A DNA stretch of 64,000 nucleotides. Source: an uncultured Roseibium sp. (GTDB lineage: Bacteria > Pseudomonadota > Alphaproteobacteria > Rhizobiales > Stappiaceae). Numbering within the stretch: position 1 is the stretch's first letter; the number at the start of each line of letters is the position of its first letter. This document shows, one piece after another, positions 16,471 through 24,885 of this stretch. The notes under the pieces are model-generated. The model worked only from the letters and a program-made list of their open reading frames with translations. It made no database searches and was not told the origin of the DNA. The stretch spans positions 868,001-932,000 of the forward strand of contig NZ_OY780958.1 in the NCBI RefSeq assembly GCF_963675985.1, read 5' to 3'. The position numbers were made by a program, and so were the translations under genes.

Positions 16471-17370
16471 TCAAACGCGAGCCATATGCTGTTTCAGGGT
16501 TTCGGCGAAACTGATGGCAGGCAGCGATAGTTTCCGACCGTTCCGGTTGACGAGGACCAGACGGCCGTTGGTCAGCTCCGGGTCAATGAGCGGGATCGCA
16601 ACGAGGTCGCCCGCGGCCGTGTCCTCCAGCGTTCCGATCTGGAACTGGAAGCAGACGGCGCCCGTCTGCTTGGCGTAGACCATCAGCGAGCGCACCGTAT
16701 TCGATTCCAGCACAACATTCAGGCTGAGGTTCGTGCGCTTGAGGACAGGATCGATCAACTGACGGCCGCCGAAGGTGCGGTTGCCAAGGGCGATTGGATA
16801 GGGCTGGCAGTCGGCAAGGCGCAGCTTGCTGCGTCCGGCGAGCGGATGATCGTGGCGGACGATGGCGCAGAGCGGTTGGCGGATCGAGGCGATCTCGTTC
16901 AGGTCCGGAGTCGGTGCCGGGTCATGGACCAGCGCGAGGTCGGTCTCGTCCCGCAGCAGGGCTGCCACCAGATCCACGGTTCCACCGACCATCAGCTGGA
17001 AGTTGACCCTTGGATGATGGACCTGATAGCCGGCGATCGCAGTCGGGACGAGGCTGTTGGCGACCGAATGGGCAATCGCCAGGCTGACATTGCCGCGCAC
17101 GAGACCGCGCAGCTGCTCGATCTGTGCGTTGGCCGCATCAATGTCGGACAGGTTCCGTCGGATCGCATCGATCAGAACTTCGCCGGCCGTCGTCAGACGG
17201 ACGCCCTTGGCCAGGCGCTCGAACATCGGCATGCCGAGTTCGTCCTCGATTTCAAGGATCTTCCGGTTCAAAGCGGTGGAGGCCACGCCGAGCTTTGCAG
17301 CGGCTTTCCGGATCGAGCCGGCTCGTGCGACGGCATCGAGATAAAGATAGTGGCGGGGAGGGCGGAACAT
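16471..17370 (-). CDS. LysR family transcriptional regulator
   Basis: The protein has 299 residues. The N-terminal winged HTH (about 1-65) reads LDAVARAGSIRKAAAKLGVASTALNRKILEIEDELGMPMFERL, the standard LysR DNA-binding segment. A periplasmic-binding-like effector domain follows from about residue 90. It is upstream of, and on the same strand as, the amidohydrolase-monooxygenase-ABC operon and probably activates it in response to its substrate or a breakdown product. Confidence 0.9.
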   Translation of the reverse strand: MFRPPRHYLYLDAVARAGSIRKAAAKLGVASTALNRKILEIEDELGMPMFERLAKGVRLTTAGEVLIDAIRRNLSDIDAANAQIEQLRGLVRGNVSLAIAHSVANSLVPTAIAGYQVHHPRVNFQLMVGGTVDLVAALLRDETDLALVHDPAPTPDLNEIASIRQPLCAIVRHDHPLAGRSKLRLADCQPYPIALGNRTFGGRQLIDPVLKRTNLSLNVVLESNTVRSLMVYAKQTGAVCFQFQIGTLEDTAAGDLVAIPLIDPELTNGRLVLVNRNGRKLSLPAISFAETLKQHMARV

Positions 17371-17519
17371 GAAACGGGATCTGTCGATGCGGGGTCGGGC
17401 GCGGGAGAGGTTATCTTCTCAGGCGGCTCTCCCGGCCACAAGTCCTAATCGGTCCCGAGTTTCCGTCTGGCGGCACAAGGGCCGGTCACAGCCTCAAGTC
17501 GCTTCCGTTGAGCGGAAGG

Positions 17520-18704
17520 TCAATTCAGATGTACCGTGTCCAGACGTTCGAGAATATGGATCGCGCAGGCCTGGGCATCATTGCCCTTGTTCCCGCCCAT
17601 GATCTGGGCAAGTCCGATGCGAGCGCCCTCGATCTGGCGTTTACCGCAAGCGCCGCGCAGCTGTTTCGCGATTTCATAGATCTGTGCAAGACCGGTCGCC
17701 CCCGGAGGATGTCCGCGGGCGAGGAGCCCGCCGCTGGGATTTACCGGGACCCGGCCGCCCAATCTCGTCGCGCCGCTGGCGATCAATTGGCCGCCTTCGC
17801 CCGGTGGGCACAGTCCCAGCGCTTCGCTATGCACGATTTCGGATATCGTAAAGGCGTCGTGCAGCTCGACGAGGTCCAGATCGTCCGGGCCGATCCCCGC
17901 CGCTTCATAGGCCAATTGCGCGGTCCGCACCTCACTGTCCCAAACCGTCATGTCTCTCAGAGGCGCGTAGTCACCCGAAGACAGAACCGATGCCGCGATA
18001 CGGATCGCCGTTCTTGAGCCGCGCCGGTCCAACCAGTCCCTGGAACACACGACAGCTGCCGCAGCGCCATCACTGTTCGGGCAGCAGGAAAAAAGCGTCA
18101 ATGGCTCCGCGATCATCGGTGCGGCGAGCACTTCATCCAGTGTCACCGGCTTGTTGAACTGGGCCTTTTCATTGAGCACGCCATGATCATGGTTTTTGAC
18201 CGAGACTTCCGCGAGTTGCTCCGCCGTCGTGCCATAGACCGACATGTGCCGATTGGCGATCAGCGCGAAAGTGCCCGGGAAAATGTCGCCGAGCTGGGCT
18301 TCGAACTGTGCGGTTCCGGCCGCCAAAACCGTTCCTTTCGGCATGACGGCCTTGTCCACGCCCAGCGCGAGGACGACGTCGTGGATACCCCATGCCACAT
18401 CCCGCCAGGCCAGATGAAGTGCGGTTGCACCGGTCGCACAGGCATTCTCCACGTTAATCACGGGAATTCCGGTAATGCCGATCTCCATGAGCACCGATTG
18501 GCCGACACCCGTGTCTCCCTGGACCAGAGCCGCCATGGCACTGCCGCAGTAAACGGCGTCCAACTCATTCGGGGAAACAACCGCATCGCCGAGAGCTTCC
18601 AGCACGGCTTCGCTGGCCAGATCGGTCAGAGACCGGTCCGGATGACGCCCGAAATCCGTCATTCCGACGCCGGATACATAGGCGGTTCTCGAAGGCTTAG
18701 ACAT
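17520..18704 (-). CDS. Thiolase-family protein (SCP2-thiolase/acetyl-CoA acetyltransferase-like)
   Basis: The protein has 394 residues from the ATG at 18704, which overlaps the stop of the DUF35 gene by 8 bases. The nucleophile region is ENACATGATALH. The C-terminal motifs are LHDAFTISE and NPSGGLLARGHPPGATG. This is the SCPx/Ltp-like branch that works with a DUF35 partner, here encoded immediately upstream. Members either thiolyse 3-ketoacyl-CoA or, in steroid degradation, act as aldol lyases. It is the last gene of the ten-gene operon. Confidence 0.88.
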   Translation of the reverse strand: MSKPSRTAYVSGVGMTDFGRHPDRSLTDLASEAVLEALGDAVVSPNELDAVYCGSAMAALVQGDTGVGQSVLMEIGITGIPVINVENACATGATALHLAWRDVAWGIHDVVLALGVDKAVMPKGTVLAAGTAQFEAQLGDIFPGTFALIANRHMSVYGTTAEQLAEVSVKNHDHGVLNEKAQFNKPVTLDEVLAAPMIAEPLTLFSCCPNSDGAAAAVVCSRDWLDRRGSRTAIRIAASVLSSGDYAPLRDMTVWDSEVRTAQLAYEAAGIGPDDLDLVELHDAFTISEIVHSEALGLCPPGEGGQLIASGATRLGGRVPVNPSGGLLARGHPPGATGLAQIYEIAKQLRGACGKRQIEGARIGLAQIMGGNKGNDAQACAIHILERLDTVHLN

Positions 18705-19137
18705 CGTCGCCTCGGAGCGCTTGAGTGAAGGCATAGCCCAGGACGCCCTGCATCTTTTCGGCAGGTATCTCGCAAAAAACCAGTTCGACTGCTTGTCCCG
18801 GCTCCCAACCGGTGTCGTCGTCCCCGATCAAGGGCGCGAAGATCCGGGTCTTGTCAGCCGGCAGGTCGACATAGCCGTAGGCATAAGGAGGCTTGTGCCC
18901 CAAAGCCGATGGGACATGCACTCTGGTCGCCGCGTAAATCCGGCCTTGCCCCGACAGGAGATATTCCTCGATCGGCGCATCCGGACCGCAGGAACCGCAG
19001 GCCTTTCTGGCCGGGAATGAAACCTGTCCGCATACCGTGCACCGCCCGCCGATCAGGGCCGATGGCGTTCCGTTTTCATCGAAATGAAACATCCCCTCCC
19101 TGAGTGGGCGGAGTTTTGAATTCAGCTGATCTTCCAT
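18697..19137 (-). CDS. Zn-ribbon and OB-fold (DUF35) acyl-CoA-associated protein
   Basis: The protein has 146 residues. A rubredoxin-like zinc ribbon (CTVCGQVSFPARKACGSCG, residues 33-51) is followed by an OB-fold region (GRIYAATRVHVPSA, YGYVDLP). DUF35 proteins bind acyl-CoA and pair with thiolase-like enzymes, and the thiolase gene follows with an 8-base overlap. It is therefore probably the obligate partner subunit. Confidence 0.9.
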   Translation of the reverse strand: MEDQLNSKLRPLREGMFHFDENGTPSALIGGRCTVCGQVSFPARKACGSCGPDAPIEEYLLSGQGRIYAATRVHVPSALGHKPPYAYGYVDLPADKTRIFAPLIGDDDTGWEPGQAVELVFCEIPAEKMQGVLGYAFTQALRGDDV

Positions 19138-19141
19138 GCCA

Positions 19142-20662
19142 TCAAATCGCTGTCGCGCTCCCTTGCCAGAAGGGGGCTTTAAGGTTGTTTTTCAATATCT
19201 TGCCTGCTGCGTTCTTCGGCAATTCGTTCATCAGCACAACCTTTTTGGGTTTCTTGTATCCGGCGAGACGCTCGGCGCACCAGGACGTGATCTCTTCGCC
19301 GGTCAGTGTGGAGCCCGGTTCGGCCACCACCGCAGCACAGACAGCTTCGCCGTACGTCCCGTCTGGAATGCCGAAAACGGCCACCTCCCGCACACGGGGA
19401 TGACCGGCCAGCACCAATTCGATTTCTCGGGGGTAGATATTTTCAGCACCGGAAATGATCATGTCCTTTTTCCGGTCGACGATGAGGAAGTATCCATTCC
19501 CCAGATTTCGGGCCAGATCGCCCGTATGAATCCAACCGTCGCGGAGGACTTTCCGGGTTTCTTCGTCCTTGCCGAAATAGCCGATCATTCCCAACGGTTC
19601 CTTTAGGGAAAGCACTTCGCCGATTTCTCCGACGGCAACGTCCTGGCCCTGTGTATCGACCAGCCGCAATCGTGCTGCCGGCATCGCACGGCCTGTGCTG
19701 CCCGGGTAGAGATCGTGATCCGCCGGCTTCAGGACCGAGGTCATCCCGGTCTCGGTCATGCCGTAGAACTGATAGTGATCGGCTCCGAAAGTCCGCTTGG
19801 AACGGTTCAGCAAGTCTGGCGCGATCGGCGACGAGCCGTACCAGATCTTCGACAGGGAGGAGGTGTCGAACCGGCTTGAAGCTTCGGAGGCGATCAGCAT
19901 TGACAGCATTGTCGGCACCCACATCACCGAGGTGATCCGGTGTTTTTCGACGGCTTCCAGAATCTCTTCCGGCTTGAACCCGCGCGCCATAATGACCGCG
20001 ACCGCGCCCAGAAGAAGTGTGGGCATCAGCACAGCCGTCAGCCCGCCATTGTGGAACAGGGGCAGCGACACCATCATTCGGTCGCTGGACGTCAGTTCGC
20101 CGCTTTCGATGATCGCCTTCACGTTGGCCAGATAGGTCCTGTGCGAAAACAGAACGCCCTTCGGAAACCCTGTCGTTCCGCTCGTGTACATGACCATCGC
20201 AGGCGCATCTTCAGAGAGAGCGGGCCTCGGCCGTGTGTCTTGAGCATCTGCTTCCAGCAAGGTTTCCAGACGGGGTTTTTCGATAACGGCGACGCTCTGA
20301 TCGAAGGAAGGCCTCGCCTTTTCCACCTGCGACAGGTAGGCGGGGGCGACGATCAACACATGGGGTTTCGCGTCGTTGACCAAATAGGCAATCTCGTCCG
20401 GAGCGAACCGGAAATTGATCGGCACGAAAAGCGCGCCCAACATGGACACGGCAAAAACCACCACGGGGTATTCCGTGCTGTTTTCATCCAGATAAGCGAC
20501 CCGGTCGCCGGCTTTCACACCCAATTCGGCGAGTTGGGCTGCGAGATTTTCGGCGGCTCTCTGCAAGGCGCCGTAAGTCACCGTCTCGTCCTGGAAGATT
20601 AAAGCGGTCTGGCCGGAACGGCCCGCCGCTCCTTCCAGCAGGATGTCATGAAGAAACCGCAT
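19142..20662 (-). CDS. Acyl-CoA synthetase (AMP-binding, class I adenylate-forming)
   Basis: The protein has 506 residues. The AMP-binding motif is MVMYTSGTTGFPKG, followed by YQFYGMTETGMTS, then GWIHTGDLA. The catalytic C-terminal lysine region is LPKNAAGKILKN. It activates a carboxylic acid imported by the neighbouring HAAT-type ABC transporter to its CoA thioester. Chain length and ring preference cannot be inferred. The gene overlaps the SDR gene by 17 bases. Confidence 0.92.
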   Translation of the reverse strand: MRFLHDILLEGAAGRSGQTALIFQDETVTYGALQRAAENLAAQLAELGVKAGDRVAYLDENSTEYPVVVFAVSMLGALFVPINFRFAPDEIAYLVNDAKPHVLIVAPAYLSQVEKARPSFDQSVAVIEKPRLETLLEADAQDTRPRPALSEDAPAMVMYTSGTTGFPKGVLFSHRTYLANVKAIIESGELTSSDRMMVSLPLFHNGGLTAVLMPTLLLGAVAVIMARGFKPEEILEAVEKHRITSVMWVPTMLSMLIASEASSRFDTSSLSKIWYGSSPIAPDLLNRSKRTFGADHYQFYGMTETGMTSVLKPADHDLYPGSTGRAMPAARLRLVDTQGQDVAVGEIGEVLSLKEPLGMIGYFGKDEETRKVLRDGWIHTGDLARNLGNGYFLIVDRKKDMIISGAENIYPREIELVLAGHPRVREVAVFGIPDGTYGEAVCAAVVAEPGSTLTGEEITSWCAERLAGYKKPKKVVLMNELPKNAAGKILKNNLKAPFWQGSATAI

Positions 20663-21476
20663 CGCCGGCCTCTTTCAGGAAGGAACTTCTTTTGGCGAGG
20701 GCGCGGCGCATGTAGCTGTCGGTCGCCATTTCGAGGGTCGAGGCGCCGTCGATCGGAAGGGTGACGCCGTTGATATGCCCGCCGGCCTCACTGCACAGGA
20801 AACCGAGCAGATCCGCGATGTCCGAAGGTTCCGCAAGCTTACCGTCAGGTGTGCCATCGACCGCCGTCGAAATGAACCGGCTTCCCTGTTCCTGCAATTC
20901 CCTGTTCACGTGGGTCGCAACCATTCCGGGAGCGATCGCATTGGCGGTTACGCCATAGGGGGCCAGTTCCTTGGCGGCGGTCATCGTCAGGTTCATCAGG
21001 CCGGCCTTAGCTGCGCCATATTCGGCGCTACCAACCGTTCCGAGCATGCCGGCGACCGATGCGATGTTGACGATCCGGCCCCATTTGCGGGGGATCATAC
21101 GCCGGGCGGCTGCGCGGATGAGATAGAACGATCCGTAGAGATGGACACGAAGCGTCGCGTCCCAGGCCGCATCCTCGATATCGACGATCAGGGAAAACGG
21201 TCCGGGAAGCCCGGCATTGTTGACCAGAACGGCGAGGGGGCCGGTTTCCTGTTCAATGGCAGACACCATTTCATCGACGGCCGTGCGATCACTGATATCG
21301 ACCGGCCAGGCACGCGCGTCATGCCCCTGGTCGCGAAGATCCTGCGCACAGCGCTCGGCGGCCTCGGCGTTGATATCGTTGGCAGCGATTGAAAAGCCGG
21401 CGCGCGCCAAAACCGCGCAGAAAGCGGAACCGAGGGTTCCTCCGGCACCGGTCACCAATGCGACGCGTTTTGTCAT
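20646..21476 (-). CDS. Short-chain dehydrogenase/reductase (3-hydroxyacyl type)
   Basis: The protein has 276 residues. The cofactor motif is TGAGGTLG (residues 9-16), followed by LVNNAGLPGP, then a catalytic Ser in NIASVAG and YGAAKAG with the Tyr-Lys pair. The C-terminal tail (about 25 residues after the fold) is longer than usual. In this operon it most likely oxidises a 3-hydroxyacyl-CoA before the thiolase step. It overlaps livF by ATGA. Confidence 0.9.
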   Translation of the reverse strand: MTKRVALVTGAGGTLGSAFCAVLARAGFSIAANDINAEAAERCAQDLRDQGHDARAWPVDISDRTAVDEMVSAIEQETGPLAVLVNNAGLPGPFSLIVDIEDAAWDATLRVHLYGSFYLIRAAARRMIPRKWGRIVNIASVAGMLGTVGSAEYGAAKAGLMNLTMTAAKELAPYGVTANAIAPGMVATHVNRELQEQGSRFISTAVDGTPDGKLAEPSDIADLLGFLCSEAGGHINGVTLPIDGASTLEMATDSYMRRALAKRSSFLKEAGDAVSS

Positions 21477-22195
21477 TTGTTGCCTCCTCCCAGATAAAGT
21501 TGGCGGATCCTGTCTTGTTCCCAGAGGCTCTTGGCGTCACCGCTTATGGTGACCTGACCAAGCTCAAGAACATAAGCCCGATCGGCGATCCGCAATGTTG
21601 CCGCGGCGTTCTGCTCGGCAAGCAGAATGGTGACGCCCCGGTCGCGCATGGTGCGAATGGCGGCAAAGATCTGGGCTACGATTTTGGGGGCCAGGCCGAT
21701 CGATGGTTCATCCATCAGGATCAATTTGGGCCGGCTCATCAGGGCGCGTCCGATTGCAAGCATTTGCTGCTCTCCGCCGGACATGGTCATTGCCCGTTGG
21801 TGCTGGCGTTCCTGGAGCCTTGGAAACAGGGAATAGACGGTCTCGATTTCCTTTTGGATCTCCTGACCTCGCCCGATACCCGAGCGGGAATAGGCCCCCA
21901 GAAGCAGATTGTCGCGAACGTTCATCTCGCCGAAAAGACGACGGTTTTCCGGAACAACGGCAATCCCGAGCGAGGCCCGCTTTTGTGAGGGTTGCTTGAG
22001 CAGTTCCGTCTCGTTCAGGCGAATGCTCCCTGTGGTGGGTTTGACCAGTCCGGCACAGGTCTTGATCAAGGTCGATTTGCCGGCGCCATTGGAACCGATC
22101 AACGCGACGATTTCACCCGCATTCACGGTCAGCGACACGTCTTTGAGGGCGGAAATGCTGCGGTAGGAAACGCTGATGGAATTGAGTTCAAGCAT
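21473..22195 (-). CDS. livF: Branched-chain amino acid/organic acid ABC transporter ATPase, LivF type
   Basis: The predicted product has 240 residues. The ATG at 22195 (MLELNSISVSY) overlaps the livG stop by 8 bases. Motifs are GSNGAGKSTLIKT (Walker A), MSGGEQQMLAIGRALM (signature) and LILMDEPSIGLAP (Walker B), all LivF-like. The HAAT family also carries aromatic acids, short-chain acids and urea. With a CoA ligase next to it, an organic acid is more likely here than an amino acid. Confidence 0.9.
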   Translation of the reverse strand: MLELNSISVSYRSISALKDVSLTVNAGEIVALIGSNGAGKSTLIKTCAGLVKPTTGSIRLNETELLKQPSQKRASLGIAVVPENRRLFGEMNVRDNLLLGAYSRSGIGRGQEIQKEIETVYSLFPRLQERQHQRAMTMSGGEQQMLAIGRALMSRPKLILMDEPSIGLAPKIVAQIFAAIRTMRDRGVTILLAEQNAAATLRIADRAYVLELGQVTISGDAKSLWEQDRIRQLYLGGGNK

Positions 22196-22949
22196 CCTCG
22201 GTACTCCCGAGATACGCATCGATCACCGCTTGCGAATTCCGGATTTCGTCCGGTGTTCCTTCTGCAAGCCATTGCCCGAAATTCAGAACGAGGACTGAAT
22301 CGGCCAGGCTCATGACAAAGTCGATGTGATGGTCGATGAGCAGAACGGTCATGCCTGTCCCGCGGATGCGGGCGATCAGCTCTCCGAGTTCCCCGGTTTC
22401 CGTATCGTCGAGCCCTGCGGCCGGTTCATCCATCAGAAGAACCCTGGAGCCCGTCGCCATCGCCCGGGCGATTTCGACGTATTTCTGCTGTCCGAGCGGC
22501 AGTTCACACGCCTGTCGTTGGAAAACGTCGTTCAAACCGACGAAAGCGAGCCACTTCTCCGCCATTTCGTGAAGGTCTTGTTCCGCGCGCCGAGCAGAGC
22601 CGAGCCCGAGTCCGCTAGCGAGCATCCCGCACTTGTGAAACCGGTTTGCCCCCAACATCACATTCTCCATCACCGTCAAAGACGTGAAGACCTGCGGCTG
22701 CTGAAAGGTTCTTGCTATTCCCGCCATTCCGATGGCGGCGGCGGTCTTGCCCGAAATCTCGGTTCCGTCCATCGCGATGGAGCCTGACGTCGCGCGTAGC
22801 GTACCTGCGATGATATTGAACAGGGTTGTCTTGCCCGCCCCATTTGGACCGATCACGGCCTTGATCTCGGCAGGGGCGACATCGAAACTCACGTCCTTAA
22901 GCGCGTTCAGTCCGCCGAAAGATTTTGACAGCTCGCTGACCAACAACAT
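22188..22949 (-). CDS. livG: Branched-chain amino acid/organic acid ABC transporter ATPase, LivG type
   Basis: The predicted product has 253 residues from the ATG at 22949, which overlaps the livM stop by one base (TGATG). Walker A is GPNGAGKTTLFN and Walker B is VLLMDEPAAGLD. The signature is a degenerate LPLGQQKYVEIARAM, common in LivG. The C-terminal VLNFGQWLAEGTPDEI completes the LivG pattern. Confidence 0.9.
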   Translation of the reverse strand: MLLVSELSKSFGGLNALKDVSFDVAPAEIKAVIGPNGAGKTTLFNIIAGTLRATSGSIAMDGTEISGKTAAAIGMAGIARTFQQPQVFTSLTVMENVMLGANRFHKCGMLASGLGLGSARRAEQDLHEMAEKWLAFVGLNDVFQRQACELPLGQQKYVEIARAMATGSRVLLMDEPAAGLDDTETGELGELIARIRGTGMTVLLIDHHIDFVMSLADSVLVLNFGQWLAEGTPDEIRNSQAVIDAYLGSTEDA

Positions 22950-23980
22950 CAACCAGCCCTCCGTACAAACCAATGTCTGGCGACGTCAATCAGGCCTGGA
23001 AGCAGGCCGCGCGGGAAAACGAGCATGATGACGATCAGACCGACACCAAGGATGATCCGTTTGAAATCGGCGAAACCCAAGGCGTATTCATTGAGCAGCG
23101 TCATCAGGGCCGCGCCGACAAGGGCTCCCCAAAGCCGGTCAAAGCCGCCGAGTGCAAGAATCATAATGATTTCGATGGCGAACATGATGGAGCCGGTCGC
23201 CGGCGTCACGAAGCCGACGAAGTGAGCGTAGAGGCTGCCTCCGACACCGGCGTAGATCGAACTCAGGATATAGATCCCGATCTTGTAGCGCGGGGCATGA
23301 ATGCCCAGTGATCCGAGAACGGGCTCGCCCTCGCGCACCGCGCGCAAGACACGGCCGATCCCTGATGAAGAAATGTTCAGGGCAAACCAGAGCATGACGA
23401 TGGTGATCGGCCAATAGAGGAGATAGATCTCAAGATCGCTGGTGAGTTCCATGAAGCCGACATCAATCGGCGGAATACCAAGCATGCCCTGCATGCCGCC
23501 GGTCAGCGGCCGGGCCTCCTCAATCAGCAGTTCCACGATGATCGCAAAGCTCAAGGTCGCGATGGCGAGGTAATGGCTGCGTAGCCGCAGGACAACCGAA
23601 CCGATGGCCGCGGCAATCAGGACGACGATGACCTGAGCCAGCAGCGTCGACAGCAACGGCGTTATGCCGAGATCCGCCGACAGGATGGCGGACCCATAGG
23701 CACCCAGGGCGAAGAACGCGCCGTGGGAGATCGCAAGCTGGCCGCTCAGGCCGCTGAGCAGGCTCAGGCCCAGGGTCGGCAGCGCCAGGAGCGCGACGAA
23801 ATTCAGCGTGTTCAGATAGTAGCCCGTTCCGAAGACGGCAGGTACGAGGAGCATGACCACCAGGAAGGCACCGGCCGATAGCGTATGTCGGCGCAGTTCC
23901 CGATTGAACGGAGATGAAGCGCTGCTTGCCCCCGAAGCCGGGCCGGCCGCGGCAAGATTATCGCTGAGTGAGGTCTTCAT
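22949..23980 (-). CDS. livM: ABC transporter permease, LivM type
   Basis: The predicted product has 343 residues from the ATG at 23980; an in-frame GTG at 23998 would add six residues. About nine transmembrane segments are visible and the LivM signature LSGLSGQLAISHGAFFALGAYGSA, split here as in the gene, is clear. It forms the channel with LivH. Neither candidate start has a strong ribosome site, which suits translational coupling to the overlapping livH gene. Confidence 0.88.
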   Translation of the reverse strand: MKTSLSDNLAAAGPASGASSASSPFNRELRRHTLSAGAFLVVMLLVPAVFGTGYYLNTLNFVALLALPTLGLSLLSGLSGQLAISHGAFFALGAYGSAILSADLGITPLLSTLLAQVIVVLIAAAIGSVVLRLRSHYLAIATLSFAIIVELLIEEARPLTGGMQGMLGIPPIDVGFMELTSDLEIYLLYWPITIVMLWFALNISSSGIGRVLRAVREGEPVLGSLGIHAPRYKIGIYILSSIYAGVGGSLYAHFVGFVTPATGSIMFAIEIIMILALGGFDRLWGALVGAALMTLLNEYALGFADFKRIILGVGLIVIMLVFPRGLLPGLIDVARHWFVRRAG

Positions 23981-24872
23981 GATGCAAACCGGTTTCACCG
24001 CGCCGGCCGAGGAGACCGCGGGGCATGAAAAGAAGGACGAGAATGATGATCGTGAAGGTGGGAAGTTCCTTGAAGGCGCTGGAGCTGAAGGTCACGGCCA
24101 GGGTCTCGACGAATGCGATCAGCAAGGCGCCCAACAGTGCGCCCCCGATGTTTCCCATTCCGCCGAGCATGGCCGCTGAAAAGCCCTTGATCGCCAGGAG
24201 CATTCCGCCATTCGCATCAATCGTGGTCAGGGGAGTGGTGACGATGCCGCCGACCGCGCACAGCACTCCCGACAAGACGAAGGACATGAGGATCGTCCAC
24301 CGAACCGGGATGCCGACCATGGTCGCCGCTGCCCTGTCGAGCGCGCAGGCGCGCATTGCCTTGCCCATCATGGTGGAACGAATGAACCACAGCAAAAGCA
24401 CGATCGAAACGCCGCCGATACCGATGATCCAAAGCGCCTGGGGCGTAATGGTCGCATCCAGGATGCGGAACGGTTCATCGCCGGAAAACGGCGCGAACCG
24501 GTGCGTGTCGCTATCCCAGACCCAGGCGGCGACCCCTTGCGTGGCGATGGAGGCGCCGATGGTGATGATGAGAACGCCGATGAGGGACATTCTCGCAGCA
24601 AAGGCTGTCGTCAAGATCATGAGGACGGCGCTGTAAAGCAGCGCCACCGCGAGTGCGACCGCAATGGCGGCGGCCAGCGGCCAGTCATGCTGACCGTAGA
24701 GGCTGGCCACCGTCATGCCGCCCAACATGACAAACTCGCCTTGCGCGAAATTGATCACGCCCGTCGCGCTGTAGATCAGCGCGACGCCGACGGCCACAAG
24801 TGCGTACATGCACCCGACCGTCAATGTGGTCATGACGATCTGGATCAGATCGGCAGGGATATTGCTGGTCAT
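23958..24872 (-). CDS. livH: ABC transporter permease, LivH type
   Basis: The protein has 304 residues and about eight transmembrane segments. The LivH pattern is seen in MYALVAVGVALIYSATGVINFAQGEFVMLG and, near the C-terminus, AMLGGMGNIGGALLGALL (quoted in part). It starts 13 bases after the binding-protein stop. It pairs with the livM product. Confidence 0.9.
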   Translation of the reverse strand: MTSNIPADLIQIVMTTLTVGCMYALVAVGVALIYSATGVINFAQGEFVMLGGMTVASLYGQHDWPLAAAIAVALAVALLYSAVLMILTTAFAARMSLIGVLIITIGASIATQGVAAWVWDSDTHRFAPFSGDEPFRILDATITPQALWIIGIGGVSIVLLLWFIRSTMMGKAMRACALDRAAATMVGIPVRWTILMSFVLSGVLCAVGGIVTTPLTTIDANGGMLLAIKGFSAAMLGGMGNIGGALLGALLIAFVETLAVTFSSSAFKELPTFTIIILVLLFMPRGLLGRRGETGLHHEDLTQR

Positions 24873-24885
24873 GTTGAGTTACCTG

